A stretch of DNA of 64,000 nucleotides, from assembly GCA_964017145.1 (NCBI GenBank), contig OZ024846.1:868001-932000 (forward strand), read 5' to 3'. The notes under the pieces were generated by a model. That model saw only the letters and a list, made by a program, of their open reading frames with translations, searched no databases and was not told the DNA's origin. The DNA comes from Agrocybe praecox (lineage: Eukaryota; Basidiomycota; Agaricomycetes; Agaricales; Agrocybaceae). Shown here piece by piece: positions 1 to 13,412 of this stretch. Each line of letters begins with the position of its first letter. Position 1 is the first letter of the stretch. The position numbers were made by a program, and so were the translations under genes.

Positions 1-1996
1 ATAGAACAAACTCCACTAGTAGCAAACTAGTAGTATGATATGGCTCTATAAATGGTGTAAGCAGGTTGGCTTGACGTCGGAGATTGATCCTAGACCTGGA
101 TAATAGTAATGAATATTACTGATATGAGTCAAGTGAGGCTCCTAGAGGCTAGCAGCAATACTTACATACCGTACGATAGTAGTAAGGCGTACTAGCTCTG
201 TGTCTCATTTGAACATTGCCGTGGGAGTTTCAGTTGCAGTCACGGGTTTACTAGTTACTAGTACTTGCTATGATCTATCAGTCTAGCATGGCCCTGGCAC
301 GTTGTTTCCAAAAAGGCGTAGTACGTACATGCTATTTTTAGGCTTCAGTACGCCTTTTACCCTTGGTCGTCGGCTGCACAAGCCCATGACCTGGTATATA
401 GTCCAATACAACTCAGTGATGAGCACTCTGATTTATGTCAGTGTAAAATTGGATGCTATATGTGTTGATCAACAAGGAGGTGTGGGTGAACTTCAAGGAG
501 TCGCACCTTTTCGACTGTCGAATCGCTTTCATGAGGCTTGGTATTTGTACTTTTGCATAACCATCAAACCACTTAATATTCTTCGAAGCTTTGATGGTCC
601 ATTGAGGTTGGATTGGAAGAGGGACTTGTACTTTGTCCAGGTAACATCATTTCTTGGTGGCCTACAAAGATCGTAATCATCAGCAGACCGCACCTACCAA
701 GGTAAGCTCAAAGATAAGAATAGTGACAATTGGACAACAACTTTGATATAACCAAGATCATATGATACTCCAACGAGTGAGATAACGGCGTAAATAGGTG
801 AGTGCGTTCCCTCGGCTTCTCACCAATAAAGCGGGCGCGAACGACGAAATCGAGACGAGACGAAAGAAAAGAAAACACTTCACAGGACGTACTAAGCTAC
901 TGAAAGCTTCGAATTCGAACCGTCCTGGACGGAACGCAATAACAGGGAGACAAAACGAAGGGGAAAACTATCTTGTTGTATGTTCTAGATACATGTGTTT
1001 CTATATACTGTAAAATAAGAGTGAATTTAATAAAATGAAAGACCCAGATAAAATGATGAAGGAACGGTAACCAAGAGAAATATAAAACGGAGAATGGGCG
1101 GGGAAATCAAGGAAAGTGATACAAACGCAAGACGGGTGTGTGTTCGATTGATGAGGGCATCTCATTTTTGGGATTGAAATCCGCGGGACTGTTCGCGGGA
1201 CTGTCCCTCGAACAGTTGACCTTGGTGCCTCACAGTGGCATTCGGAGCCTGAGTCGGCACAGTATTCACATTGATGGCATTGTAGACAACATCATCGCCA
1301 CCGACGCCGCTCAATTTCCCAAACGGCTGCTTCGTGAACGTTGTCAACGGTGTTGAGCAAGCGGTCCGATCATGTCAGCGCCCATCCCCGACGCAATTTT
1401 GCTCCAGGCGTAACTAATGCCGAAGCGAAGACTCACCTGTGCCGAAGAGTAATGTCGAAGGACGCGCCAGCTGTCCAATTTGATCCGCCACCGTTACCGA
1501 CGTCGAGCACAACGTCGATGTCGAACGAGTGGCATACTCGGCGCGGCGGGCGTCTGCGAGGTTGCCGCCTTTGCGCATTGTGTCATAATGAGTGCTGTTG
1601 TGACCCATTAGAAAGGGTCCCGGGGACAATGCTAGAGACTGTTCGGCGGTGCATAATCTCACAAATGAGATTTCTTGCGATTGATGTGTTTTAGAAATGT
1701 CCGAAAACGGCGAATTCGGCGGCCAAAGCGGCGCCGGCCCGCCGGGGTGCTCATCAACGCAGTCTTATATTCGAGCTTACTTATGATTATATTGACCTAG
1801 ACCTGATAAAAAGTACATGGCTCATAGCAGTGAGACACGTATGTGAGACACGGATAAGCGATCAAATATCCTCTGGGAATAGTAAATAAAAAATAAATGT
1901 GGAGTTGATTCTAATCTCTAACAGTACGTGATCATAAATGATTCATGAATAAATTTGAGGCCATCCATTGTCGTCTATATATAAGAAATCGGTGAT
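1..1996. other. No confident gene; GC-rich patch at 1130-1760
   Basis: Open frames here are short and none matches a family I recognise. The stretch 1130-1760 is clearly richer in G+C than its surroundings. On the minus strand it holds a good donor (GTGAGT near 1425) and a plausible downstream exon ending near 1162, with residues such as VVYNAINVNTVPT, so a small or decayed minus-strand gene is possible. The rest of the interval is AT-rich and I see nothing in it. Confidence 0.35.
1162..1662 (-). CDS. Possible two-exon hypothetical gene or remnant
   Basis: I do not recognise this. Two minus-strand open segments (about 1662-1426 and 1347-1162) are separated by sequence with a GTGAGT donor and a CTGAC branch-like motif. 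Their reading frames do not join cleanly with any acceptor I tried. No ATG or domain is evident. The GC content supports past or present coding, but it could equally be a decayed gene. Confidence 0.18.
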
Positions 1997-3586
1997 TCAG
2001 ACATCTGAATGTGACTCAGTTGTAATACGGACGCCCTTCTGTACGACAGACGCATCAGTTTTACGTTTATAGGACTTCGGGATTTTTCTTACCAGGGAAG
2101 TCCACGTGTCCAAGGGAATTTCGTTTCGTTTCATGGCATCTGACGTCATAGTGAGTATAGATTTGCGCGAAACTGTAGAGTCGACCCGAGCATGCAATTC
2201 TCCAAAGGCTGAGCTCAGTCCTTGGTCGTTGTGGCTAGAATTATAAATTTCGCCGGATAGTTTGATTCTACTGTTAAAGACCGACAATAACGTGTTGGAA
2301 TAACTCTTTGCTAAGAGTGCCGACGGGACCTCATAGTAAGTGCCCTTTGATGGTAGGAGGCAAAGAATCAGATTGCCTATAGCCAACGCAGCTTGATCCA
2401 CGTGCATCAGAGAATATCTGTGCTTAGCTGGTAGGCAGCATTGAATACTGATACTCACCTGTGACAGTTCCAGTTTCAATCACAAGTACAATCAACCGTT
2501 GGACTATACGTCGGGTCGTTTTCCACTGGGATCTATCTCGAGATAACTTGAAGATACGCGTATGCATACAACATCAGGCTGATGCACGATGGGTACGTAA
2601 AACTTGCATAATACGTACATAATATGTCATAAAACACGCAATTAAAACATCGCAAAGCGCAGCCCCTGCGTTCCAGATCTTGAAGTCGATTTAACAGGTA
2701 AATTGTGAAAGAGTGGTCACTATAAAGAGCGAATGATATTCCACAACGATTCTTACCCCGAGAGAAATAAATGTCCCGTGATAGAGAAAACGAGTTAAAT
2801 TCGGAAGCTTTGCAGCGAGAACCCCCGTGGCAATCCCTCCTCCCCATTGAGTGAGAGAAAGCTGATCGCATCCAGATTAAAATCAGCAGGATGCCAGAGG
2901 CTTACAGCGGTCACATTCTTACTAGGACAATCAGGCCGGGCACTACCCTTGACTGTGACAGAAGAAAAAGCCTATAAGCGTATGTACCTTGTACAGCGAC
3001 GGCAACTAGGGAAATTAAGATAATAAGCTTTTGCAAGAATAGAAGAAAGTCAAATCGTACTTGTAGAACTCATCACTGGGACAGCAAACCAAAGTAAGTA
3101 TGTTCTCGACAGCACAGCTGTATTTCCATAACCCGACCCATATATTTCAACACCTTGGATGCCTAGCATCACCGTTTGAGCTACTTCAGCAGAGTAGACG
3201 CCATAAACAAGGAGTTTTATCCATCGCATGTCATTCGGGAACGCAAGGTGATAAATGACTTTTTAAAAGTGAATAAAATTTTTAAAAACGGTCAATATAA
3301 GGTCGCAGGACGGTGATAAAACCCACTTAGTTGGACTGTCAATGCACCGAATAGACACCATTGTAACCCAAACCCGATAACCTGTTTGGGATTCTACTGT
3401 AAGTGAAAGTTCTCCTGGCAAAACACTATAGAATCCTACCATTGGGCCAGACCTTGAAGGCACATAGTATCGTCAGGACAATTACTTGAGTAAATAACTT
3501 GTATACACTCACGTTTGACCAATATTTGCAGGAATCGCAGACGAGTTCATGTATGCTGAATATGGAGCTGTTTCAGAACAATGCAT
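1997..3586 (-). CDS. DUF6534-family seven-helix membrane protein
   Basis: This is a complete multi-exon gene recovered only after splicing about eight short introns. The product begins MHCSETAPYSAYMNSS (an in-frame ATG at 3550 is an alternative). It continues with TSGPMVIGFGLQWCLFGAL, a YHLAFPNDMRWIKLLVY helix, LLWFAVPVM, a VAVQGTYAYRLFLLSQSR loop, IWNAGAALCDVLIACFMTYY, a basic RDRSQWKTTRR loop, and a last helix followed by TYYEVPSALLAKSYSNTLLS and FNSR. This order of helices and loops is that of the agaricomycete DUF6534 proteins, which often occur in large paralogous families. A polar cytosolic tail of about 95 residues follows. The biochemical role of the family is unknown to me; the seven-helix layout suggests a receptor- or transporter-like plasma-membrane protein. 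The last coding exon ends at 1997. Confidence 0.82.
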
Positions 3587-4344
3587 AACCTGAGGTTCAC
3601 GCTTTTAAAGCTCCTAGAAAACACCCAAAAGGGTAACAACAAGGTCGCAGAGCTTCCAGCTGCTGATTATCTGGTGTTTGCTCCGGAAATATGGGATGTT
3701 CATATGATCCAATAACGTTGGACACATTGTGTTGTCTAGGCTCATGATATCATCACATAACTTTGATGTGGCGTACCTGCTAAATATGATTACGATAGGA
3801 CTGCATACAGCATAGGGCAACGAAAACAACCATCGTGGTGTTGGATGTCCTACAAAGGAAAGAGAAGAGGCACAGGATTTAGGATCGCTACAGCCGCTAG
3901 TTCAATGAATAACCTCTGCCCCGACAAAGTTGCAAAGCGCAAGACATTTTAATCCGGTGGGCGTTGAAAGCATGGAAATAATATATCCCGAAATACCCGA
4001 GCAATAGTATTTCTGTTCATCCTGAAACAATCTGACCGGAAAAAATTAAGATCTATTCTGAGCAGACAGTTGGATCAGCCGCCGGTCATCCTTTTTGACT
4101 TCGTGTGGTGTTGCACAGAGCACTGATTCGAGGAAGATCTTGAGGGTCGACATCGACAAACGATACGGTCATCCGCGATACTATTCAAGAGCTCCCAAAT
4201 CGGCAGGCATGAAGCACCTTCCGTGGCACCTTCGGCTTTCAATGGATGGACACCGGGGTATGCATTTGTTTGTTGTATTCAACGTATCCATTCGTATCAA
4301 TGTCCGACTATAAGATCAACATTATTTCTGGCACGCAGATCAAC
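3587..4344. other. Intergenic: upstream of DUF6534 gene, downstream of peptidase gene
   Basis: This is the upstream region of the DUF6534 gene and the 3' flank of the iminopeptidase gene, both on the minus strand. I see short unconnected open frames only and no domain. Confidence 0.5.
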
Positions 4345-6177
<1,833 letters not shown>

Positions 6178-6804
6178 TCCGGTAAATTTCCTGTGCAAGG
6201 TGATGGCGCGAAGGAGAATGGAGGCGCGTCTCCTTGGGAGAGGGGATCTAAAAATATACATACGAGCTTACAAATATAAATCACACATTCAGACTCGCCG
6301 CTCGTGATGAGTTGTTAAAGCTCCGCTTCAATTAGCACACGCTGGGAGTTTTTTGCCTGATATAACTCTAATCATCTTGAAGTTTACAATGAGGTAATTC
6401 TCTATGAGAAATTTCCCCCTTTAACACCCTTTCCTACAATGTTAAAAATTTGGAATCCGATTGCCTTGCTTATTGGATCTGGCCGGCCCGAGTTGTTTGT
6501 TGATTACTGGTTTCGGTGTCAAACATTTATAACCCCATTTGGTAATCTCCAAGTTCATGTTCATCTTGAGTTCGCTTTGCAAATTCATACCTGCTTCCAC
6601 GCAAACATACCCATAATACGTGTCTTCTCTCTCATTTACGCGTAAACTGTACTGATACTGGGCTGTATACGGTTAGTTGGATTATTATATGCATTTTGAA
6701 CGGTCTAACTCTTAAAACCAGATTCAACGACATCAACCACGTTCACGGATACTCATCCCAACCAAATTCCATTTTTGCATGCCCTCTTCAACGACTCATA
6801 AATA
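6178..6804. promoter_or_regulatory. Divergent intergenic region (iminopeptidase / membrane protein)
   Basis: About 630 bp lie between two divergent start codons, so both promoters must be here. A pyrimidine-rich tract precedes the plus-strand ATG at 6805. I see no specific operator. Confidence 0.4.
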
Positions 6805-8865
6805 ATGCCACAATTGTCTGTTAACCATAGTTATGAAACATCTGATCCTCAGAGCCCTTTGGGCCATTCTCGAAATCTTTCGACAGTTTCCAGCGTCACC
6901 CTACATACAAACACCACACTCCATTCACAACCATACGAACCACTACTTCGCCCCATAAGTCCGGGATCTGGAGAGTACTACGATGTTGCATCACATCAGT
7001 CCCGGCAGCAGTCGGATAGGATTCTTTCTCTGCCGCGTTGGTCTCAATCCAATATTGCATCGCGCCATTCTTCACCACAGGACGAGAAGAGCTCCTATCC
7101 ATCGGAGAGGGAGAGAAAAGCCAGACGACGAGTAAAGCTCCTTCGTTGGAGTAAGAATCTTTTACAGGCTGTCATGGGTAAGTGATTCTATTTATTCCAT
7201 GTCGAAGCAACATAACTAAATCTGTCTTGACATACCAGCTATATGGGCTATATATAACACAGCCCGATATTTCATGGCATTCACCATCTATGAAAGTGTG
7301 ACTGGCCAGGCGTTCGCACTTGCTATGGGTGTCGCTACTGGCTTATCCTTTACTTTTGCGTCATGCGCAACCATACTGTACATGGGACAAAACTATCTCC
7401 TTGTTCACGGTTTCTCAGTTCAAGCGTTGATATCCCTCCGGAGAACATTACACGTTTTGTCCTCATTCTGCTTCTTATGCCCAAGTGTGGCCAACTTTAC
7501 ACTCTTCTTCGTCTGGAAAAAGACCAAGGATCTGGAGCTCCAATCGCGGTATCGATGCAGGCTCGATGTTGACCTTGTATGGTCAGTTAGCAGGACGCTG
7601 TGTAACCACAAAACTAAGATCTATGGTTGGTGGATAACTTTGGCCGTCCTTCGCCTGCTCTTAACCTTGATTATTATTGTAAGTATATCAAACATTTACT
7701 CCAGAGAGACAAGAAAACTAACATACTTTCTCAGACTGTCTTCCACCGCATTACTTCTTCCCCTCAATTTGCTCCCCGTAAAATGACGAAGTCTCGACAC
7801 CTCTTGGGCAGGAAGTCACACGTTCGTCTAGATTCTTGCGATTCACCCCTCATGCAAGGAAATTCTGTCACATCTGTTGCTATGCCCCATCTTAGTACTG
7901 AACAAGTATCGCAACGCCAAAACTCTGAGTCAACGTTGTCCGGGAAATCGTCTCCTCGAAATCGACTTCGTCCTAGTCGCTCCAGGACATCCGCTCTCTC
8001 TGAGGAAGCCCCTGCTTATGATAATACGCATTACCTCCCTATGAATAGTGATCACCAACAAGCCGACCGGGAGTCACTCAGTTTCTCGGAGCGCTTCAGG
8101 TCCTTGATTTTACAGGTTAACAGGGAGACAGAAGAAGCATTGGCTTTCGCCCGCTCCGAGAGCGCATCTTCACATGCCTCTGCCGAGTCTCCGCCACCAC
8201 CACCACTTAAAGAGTATCTGGAACAAGACATCGAAGAAGCTCATCGTCAAGAATATTACGACTACGAATACGATGAAGACGACTTTTATCACGGTTCTTC
8301 GTCACAGTCGCAGGCTCTTTCTCCAAATTCATACTATCAGCCATATCCAGAGGCCGAACATGTGCGAATGCTGAATGGATACATCAGTCGTATGCCTACC
8401 ATTGAATCCATGGGCTCGAAAGAGTGGAAGAGCAGCTTTGGAGCGTCTAGCCGAAATACTGATCGTGAGCGCTACCCAAGCAGGCCAAATACAGGAAATA
8501 CCAGGCTATCGTTCGTTGAGGCAGACCTCTCAGGAAGCGACTCGAGGAGTCGTAGGAATAGCCTCTCAGCTCAAGCTGAGCTTCTTGCTGGTCTTTATGG
8601 AAAGAATCAAGCGAGCGAAATAGGAGAGATAATGCGGCAAGGCGACACGATTCGGATGGTCGAACAACAGCAGTCGGCGAATGACGATAATTCTGATGCT
8701 TTGGAAGACGACTTTTCGTTGACTTCTAGAAGTAAACATTCTTATCATACTGCAACGACCGGAAGTCAGGGCTCTACCAATTCGAAAGTTTCATCGGCTG
8801 GGGCGAGTAAATCCTCTTTGCCTAGTATTCCGACGTCATCACATAGCGTGCCTGCGGAACCATAG
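6805..8865 (+). CDS. Conserved fungal multi-pass membrane protein, unknown function
   Basis: Three exons: 6805 to about 7176, about 7239-7680, and about 7736-8865; both introns have GTAAGT donors. The N-terminal ~120 residues are Ser/Pro-rich and end in a basic patch (RERKARRRVKLLRW). The middle has several hydrophobic helices (AFALAMGVATGLSFTFASC, HVLSSFCFLCPSVANFTLFF, WWITLAVLRLLLTLIII). The C-terminal ~370 residues are low-complexity and hydrophilic, with Ser-rich runs, an acidic Tyr/Asp/Glu stretch (YYDYEYDEDDFYH) and many possible phosphorylation sites. I recognise the layout as one seen in agaricomycete hypothetical proteins but know no function. Both tails are probably cytosolic, which is inference. 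The start is the first in-frame ATG. Confidence 0.72.
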
Positions 8866-9226
8866 GCTGGTCTCATATCATTAGGACATTCTTGGATATC
8901 ATCATTGTATTTATCGTAGAAGCCATCCAGTGCATTTTTTGAAGCTCGAGGTACTTTGAAAGTTGAGAAAGAGATATTTCGGGTTCCTGCCATCACTGAC
9001 GACATGATGTATGAACGATTTCTTGAACGTGATTGGCTGGAAGATTTGTCGGACGAGTATATTGGCATCATTCCGTCAATGATCCAACTAGTTGACCTGT
9101 GCGCCCAGTCTCAGAGGCACACATATACCCCCCATAACATAGCTAATCCTACTTCTCCAGCACTACACACGACTAATATCACACTAAATACTACATTCAC
9201 CCAGAATCATCTAGATTACACATAGT
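8866..9226. other. Intergenic, probable Sec14-like gene promoter
   Basis: About 360 bp separate the stop codon of the membrane-protein gene from the Sec14-like gene. The final 100 bp are A/C-rich with a run of CACTAA-like words before the ATG, typical of a fungal 5' leader. No open frame is convincing. Confidence 0.4.
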
Positions 9227-10641
9227 ATGGCATCCAAAGATCCAGTTTTCTTACCTATTCCCCCTCCTTCGGCGCCTCACAAGGATGATCCACGCGCAGT
9301 GCTCTCAGCGAACGAGCAGAAGATGTACGACGAAGCGTTATCTCATTTTACACGCGAAGACCCGGTTTATTCTATCCCCAATGCAGAGAAGGGTGAATTG
9401 ACGGAACAAGAGAAGTTCTGGCTTTCAAAGGAATGTATTCTAAGGTATTGGCTCCTGGCTTCTTCGACCTCGGGTTATTGAACGCGTTTTTTTGAAAGGT
9501 ATCTTCGCGCATCCAAATGGAAAGTGTCCTCTGCGATAGAAAGATTAGAAGCCACGCTGAAATGGCGTCGTGAATTTGGGCTATACGATAAGGTCAACGC
9601 CAGCCACGTAGAACCTGAGGTGTGTGTTCATGCACGTAGAACCGTGCCTTTTGACGGGATGCTCTCAATACTTATACCACTTCCTTGTGCGTAGGCTGTC
9701 ACAGGAAAGGAAGTTCTGTTTGGCTACGACACTACTGGGAAACCAGCACTGTATATGATTCCTAGTCGCCAAAACACCACTGAAGCCCCGCGTCAAATTG
9801 ATTATGCGGTTTGGATGCTTGAGCGAACTATCGACCTAATGGAACCTGGAGTCGAGTTAGTCTATTTTATACATAACGATGCACTTACAAGGGAAACGGA
9901 ACAAGCCCATACTAATCGAAATACATTTCTGACAGAAACCTCGCCTTGCTGATCAACTTTGGAGATCGAGGCAAGAACCCCTCCATCTCTACCGCTCTAT
10001 CAGTCCTACACATTCTGCAAAACCACTATCCTGAGCGCCTCGGTCTGGCACTGATTATCAACGTCCCATTCCTCGTCAATGCCTTCTTCAAGATCGTCAT
10101 GCCTCTAGTCGATCCCATTACACGACAAAAGGTCAAATTCAACCCGCAGATATTCAAGGACGGTTTCTTCAAGGAGGACAACGTCATGAAGGAATGGGGC
10201 GGCAGTATCAATTTTGAGTACAATCATGAGAAATACTGGGCAGAACTGAACAAACAGTGTGATGAACGAACGAAAACTTGGTTTGAGAGTTGGAAACAGC
10301 TAGGCGCACATGCTGGGCTCAGCGAGTGGGCCTACAAATTGGGCGCTAAATCCGTAACACCAACCGAGACGAAGGAAATTAAGGAACCCGAAGTCGCTAC
10401 TACCCCAGAACAACAGGCCAAGCAAGCTGAGCCAGAAACAGTTGAGGCTAAGAAAGAAGCCGTGGTCCCGACTGAGGTCGATTCATTGGCACAGGAAGGC
10501 AAGAAAGAGGACACAGCCGGGGCCCAAGGAGCAGCGACCTCTATTGCTCCTGTTGCTGAAGCCGGTGCTGTCACAGGAGGTGTAGCACACGCTGTTGCAT
10601 CCGAGTCTGTGGCAGATGACGGGGGTGCCGCCGCTGAATAG
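9227..10641 (+). CDS. Sec14-like CRAL-TRIO phosphatidylinositol/lipid transfer protein
   Basis: Four exons. The first encodes MASKDPVFLPIPPPSAPHK and the start of the CRAL-TRIO N-terminal helical domain. The second continues it with YLRASKWKVSSAIERLEATLKWRREF. The third has GKEVLFGYDTTGKPALYMIP and WMLERTIDLMEPG. The fourth has NLALLINFGDRG, LSVLHILQNHYPERLGLALI and NVPFLVNAFFKIVMPLVDPITRQKVKF, the lipid-binding CRAL-TRIO core. YPERL is the hallmark of the Sec14 gate region. The order resembles the yeast Pdr16/Pdr17/Csr1 group. The tail of about 100 residues is Ala/Glu/Val-rich low complexity and probably disordered. Expected role: exchange of phosphatidylinositol and another lipid between membranes. 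All junctions keep frame. Confidence 0.9.
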
Positions 10642-10797
10642 ACGTCTCTACTGATAGAAATTACTCATGATTATACCCACTTCAGTCAACCTAGTTAATG
10701 GATATAAATGAGAACAAAATATGATTGGTTCCGAACTTATAGTGCCGTATTTGAACAACAACTTCTGGTGACTACTTTGTCCACTGCTGCATGCAAC

Positions 10798-13412
10798 CTA
10801 ATTGGCTAGACTGACTACCAACGGGAGAGATGACGGACTGGTGTCCTTGAAGTCGGTATGGGGAGTAACTATTCCGGACATATGCCAGTATATTTCTTCG
10901 TCACTTGGGGAGAATTCCAAACGCTCGAGAAGCATGACAAGGACGACTTCTAAGCAAAAGCAGAAATATGAGAGAGACGCAGTTAATTAAAGTGAAGGAA
11001 GACGTACTCATTTCCAATTGTGAAAACTTGAAACCCCTGGAAGCAGAATAAATAAATACAATTAGGTGTTATTGATCAGTCCTACTGACGCATACTCACA
11101 AGCAGGCCCTGCCTCCTCCCATGAACGTCATCCTTTCAAACGGTCAGTTCAGAAAAGCTTTTGAGAATCAAGAGCATCTTTATGTCTTACAGATGGGAAT
11201 ATATTCCTGGAATATGCGCGTTAAGGATACTTTCAGGAAGTGGCTTCAACCATCGTTCAGGCTTCCATTCGTATGCGTCTGGACCCCACAAGTCAGGATC
11301 TCGATTCGAAGCTATAATCGATATATAGACTTTGGTGCCTTTCGAGAGGGGAATCTCGCTCATATATTGGCCGTTGAGTCCTCTGACAGGTTTTGAAAGA
11401 GGTAATATGACGTCTTCTCGAGTGCTATAGTACACAAGATTAGTCACAATCAAGGCCTAAGGAGTCGCAAGGGTGTACACACATTCGATCCACGATGGAA
11501 ACAGGCGAGTATCTGAGGATGATGATTGCAATCAATACGGATAGGGATCCATACGATTTTCGTATCGCTCACAATCGCAATGTCTCCCGGCATACCGCGT
11601 CCAAGTATGGCAAAGATACCAAGACGTCATAAGCAAGATCTCCTCCGCCATTCTCTTGACGAGCATTCCTAATTTCTTCGCGCAGTTTGGTCTGCGCCTC
11701 CTTATGTAGAGCCAGTACGTACAATATCCGAGATATAGCATTTGATGTCGTGTCGAATGCAGCAGAAGTCAATGATCTAAGCAGAAAACAAAGATTCCAG
11801 TCAGTCGAGCTTTATACATATTGAGGAATGACAACACACCCAATTTGACCTGTAAGCTCTTCCTCTGTCATTCTGTCGTCCTCCGCTACTTTCTGATTTT
11901 CTTTCACTGGTAGACATATACCCTGAGTTTGCAGCTTTTCTCGAGTTAAGAACGTACTCACTCAAAATACTAATTATATCTTTCCCACACCCAACCCCAG
12001 CATTGGCATCATTCTTCCTGGCCTCGATGATCTCGACGGACGTATTGTGAATCAAATCTACGAGATCACGATACCTTCCACCAAAATTGTGGGGAAGCAA
12101 GTCCACTATTCGTCTTCGAAAGCGCGGGGAACCGATCTTGACAAGCTGTGGTAATAAAACATAATTGAGGAAGGGAAGCTCGGTTCGTACAGTCCTGAAA
12201 GTAGGATAAGACGTAAGTTCTGGATATAGGCCGATAATGATAAACTCAACCTACGCAATCTGCCTTGGGGCGATAGCACAAGGATGCTGTACACCATTTT
12301 CGGACAGGTCATCGAACGAATGTCCGAAACCACTTTGACCAATCAGTTCCATTGCCAAACGTGTTGCCCAAATGCTCAAATCGATCTATCGAAGGTAATC
12401 AGTAAAATGTTGTGAGATTCCCTGGAGTCACAGACCTTCTGCGGGCCGTTTCCGACTTTACGAGAAAGCACAGTCTGGACCTGTACGACCATCATATCGT
12501 TTTGCATTGAACGTTGTTCTTAAGGGTACAATTCAAATGGCCTGACCTTTCGAGCAACTTCATAGAAAATAGGAACTAGAGATGCAGAAAGCTTCAATAC
12601 AAGTAGAGCGCCGTTTATTTTGCAAAGACTTCACCAATTTCGCGCATATGGGCAATTGAGAATGCAGGACTGAGCAATTTTCGTTGGCGGCGATGAGCTT
12701 CGCCTATTGTGATATCCGGTCAGAAGTTTGAAGTACATAATGTTTTGTTAGAAGGACTTACCCACTGTAGTAAATATCCCGGGACCAAATGCCAAATGGT
12801 TTTCTCTGGTGATAAAATCTTATGAGAAATTATTTTTTTGTGTCGCAGACGAAAGAAGACAAACACAAGGAACCATTCTGCTTCTTCATAGATGTTTTGA
12901 TCCTGATGTTAGCCATCAGGCGTTACGACAATGAAAATTACAATCCTCTCAGCATTTACCTTCACGAGGATATGATGCATGGCTTTGGGATCATTGACAT
13001 AAAGCACGTCAGACTATTTCCAAAATCCGTTAGCTATCAATTATTTTTTGAGATGTAGACGTTTACTACATACCCCTAGTGTACCCTTAGTCCGTATGAC
13101 ACTTCCGTCTGAATGCGACTTCAGCGAAATTCAACATGTCTTTTGTGAGATGGGCTTACATTTACGAGAAATTTCTTCGTGAAATCCCCAGGCATTAGCA
13201 TTCGTTAACTGGGCTAGAGAACCTAAAATTCTCTCAGACCATGTACATTGAAAAACTTGAACAAAATATTGACCTTTGATCCACGACTCCGCGGGAGGCC
13301 CAGCTAGATTTTCAAACGCTGTAGGGAAATACCCACGTCGAAAAATACGCCAGACTATCCATGAGCTGATCGACAACGTTATCGAGAGCAAGACTTGGGA
13401 GAAGTCAGCCAT
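10798..13412 (-). CDS. Cytochrome P450 monooxygenase
   Basis: This is a membrane-anchored P450 with many short introns. The start chosen is ATG 13412 (MADFSQVLL), followed by a hydrophobic anchor and a Pro-rich hinge near NLAGPP. The I-helix segment TSAAFDTTSNAISRIL supplies the acid-Thr pair. YLDAVCRETLRL contains ExxR. WKPERW is the PERF-like element. The heme loop FMGGGRACLGFKFSQLEM is split by an intron inside the Cys-Leu/Gly region and carries the axial Cys. The last exon encodes MKVVLVMLLERLEFSPSDEEIYWHMSG and ends at 10798. No frameshift was seen in the segments I read, though I did not join every middle exon. Agaricomycetes hold many P450s; the substrate cannot be inferred, and no biosynthetic partner genes adjoin it. 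Confidence 0.87.

Noticed and set aside
302..676. 124-residue open frame on the plus strand
   Set aside because: No domain, no splice context, irregular composition and surrounded by AT-rich non-coding DNA; most likely chance.
10798..13412. P450 as part of a secondary-metabolite cluster
   Set aside because: Neighbours are a lipid-transfer protein, peptidase, membrane proteins and a phosphate carrier; no terpene, polyketide or peptide synthase is present. The OYE pair is about 28 kb away across housekeeping genes.
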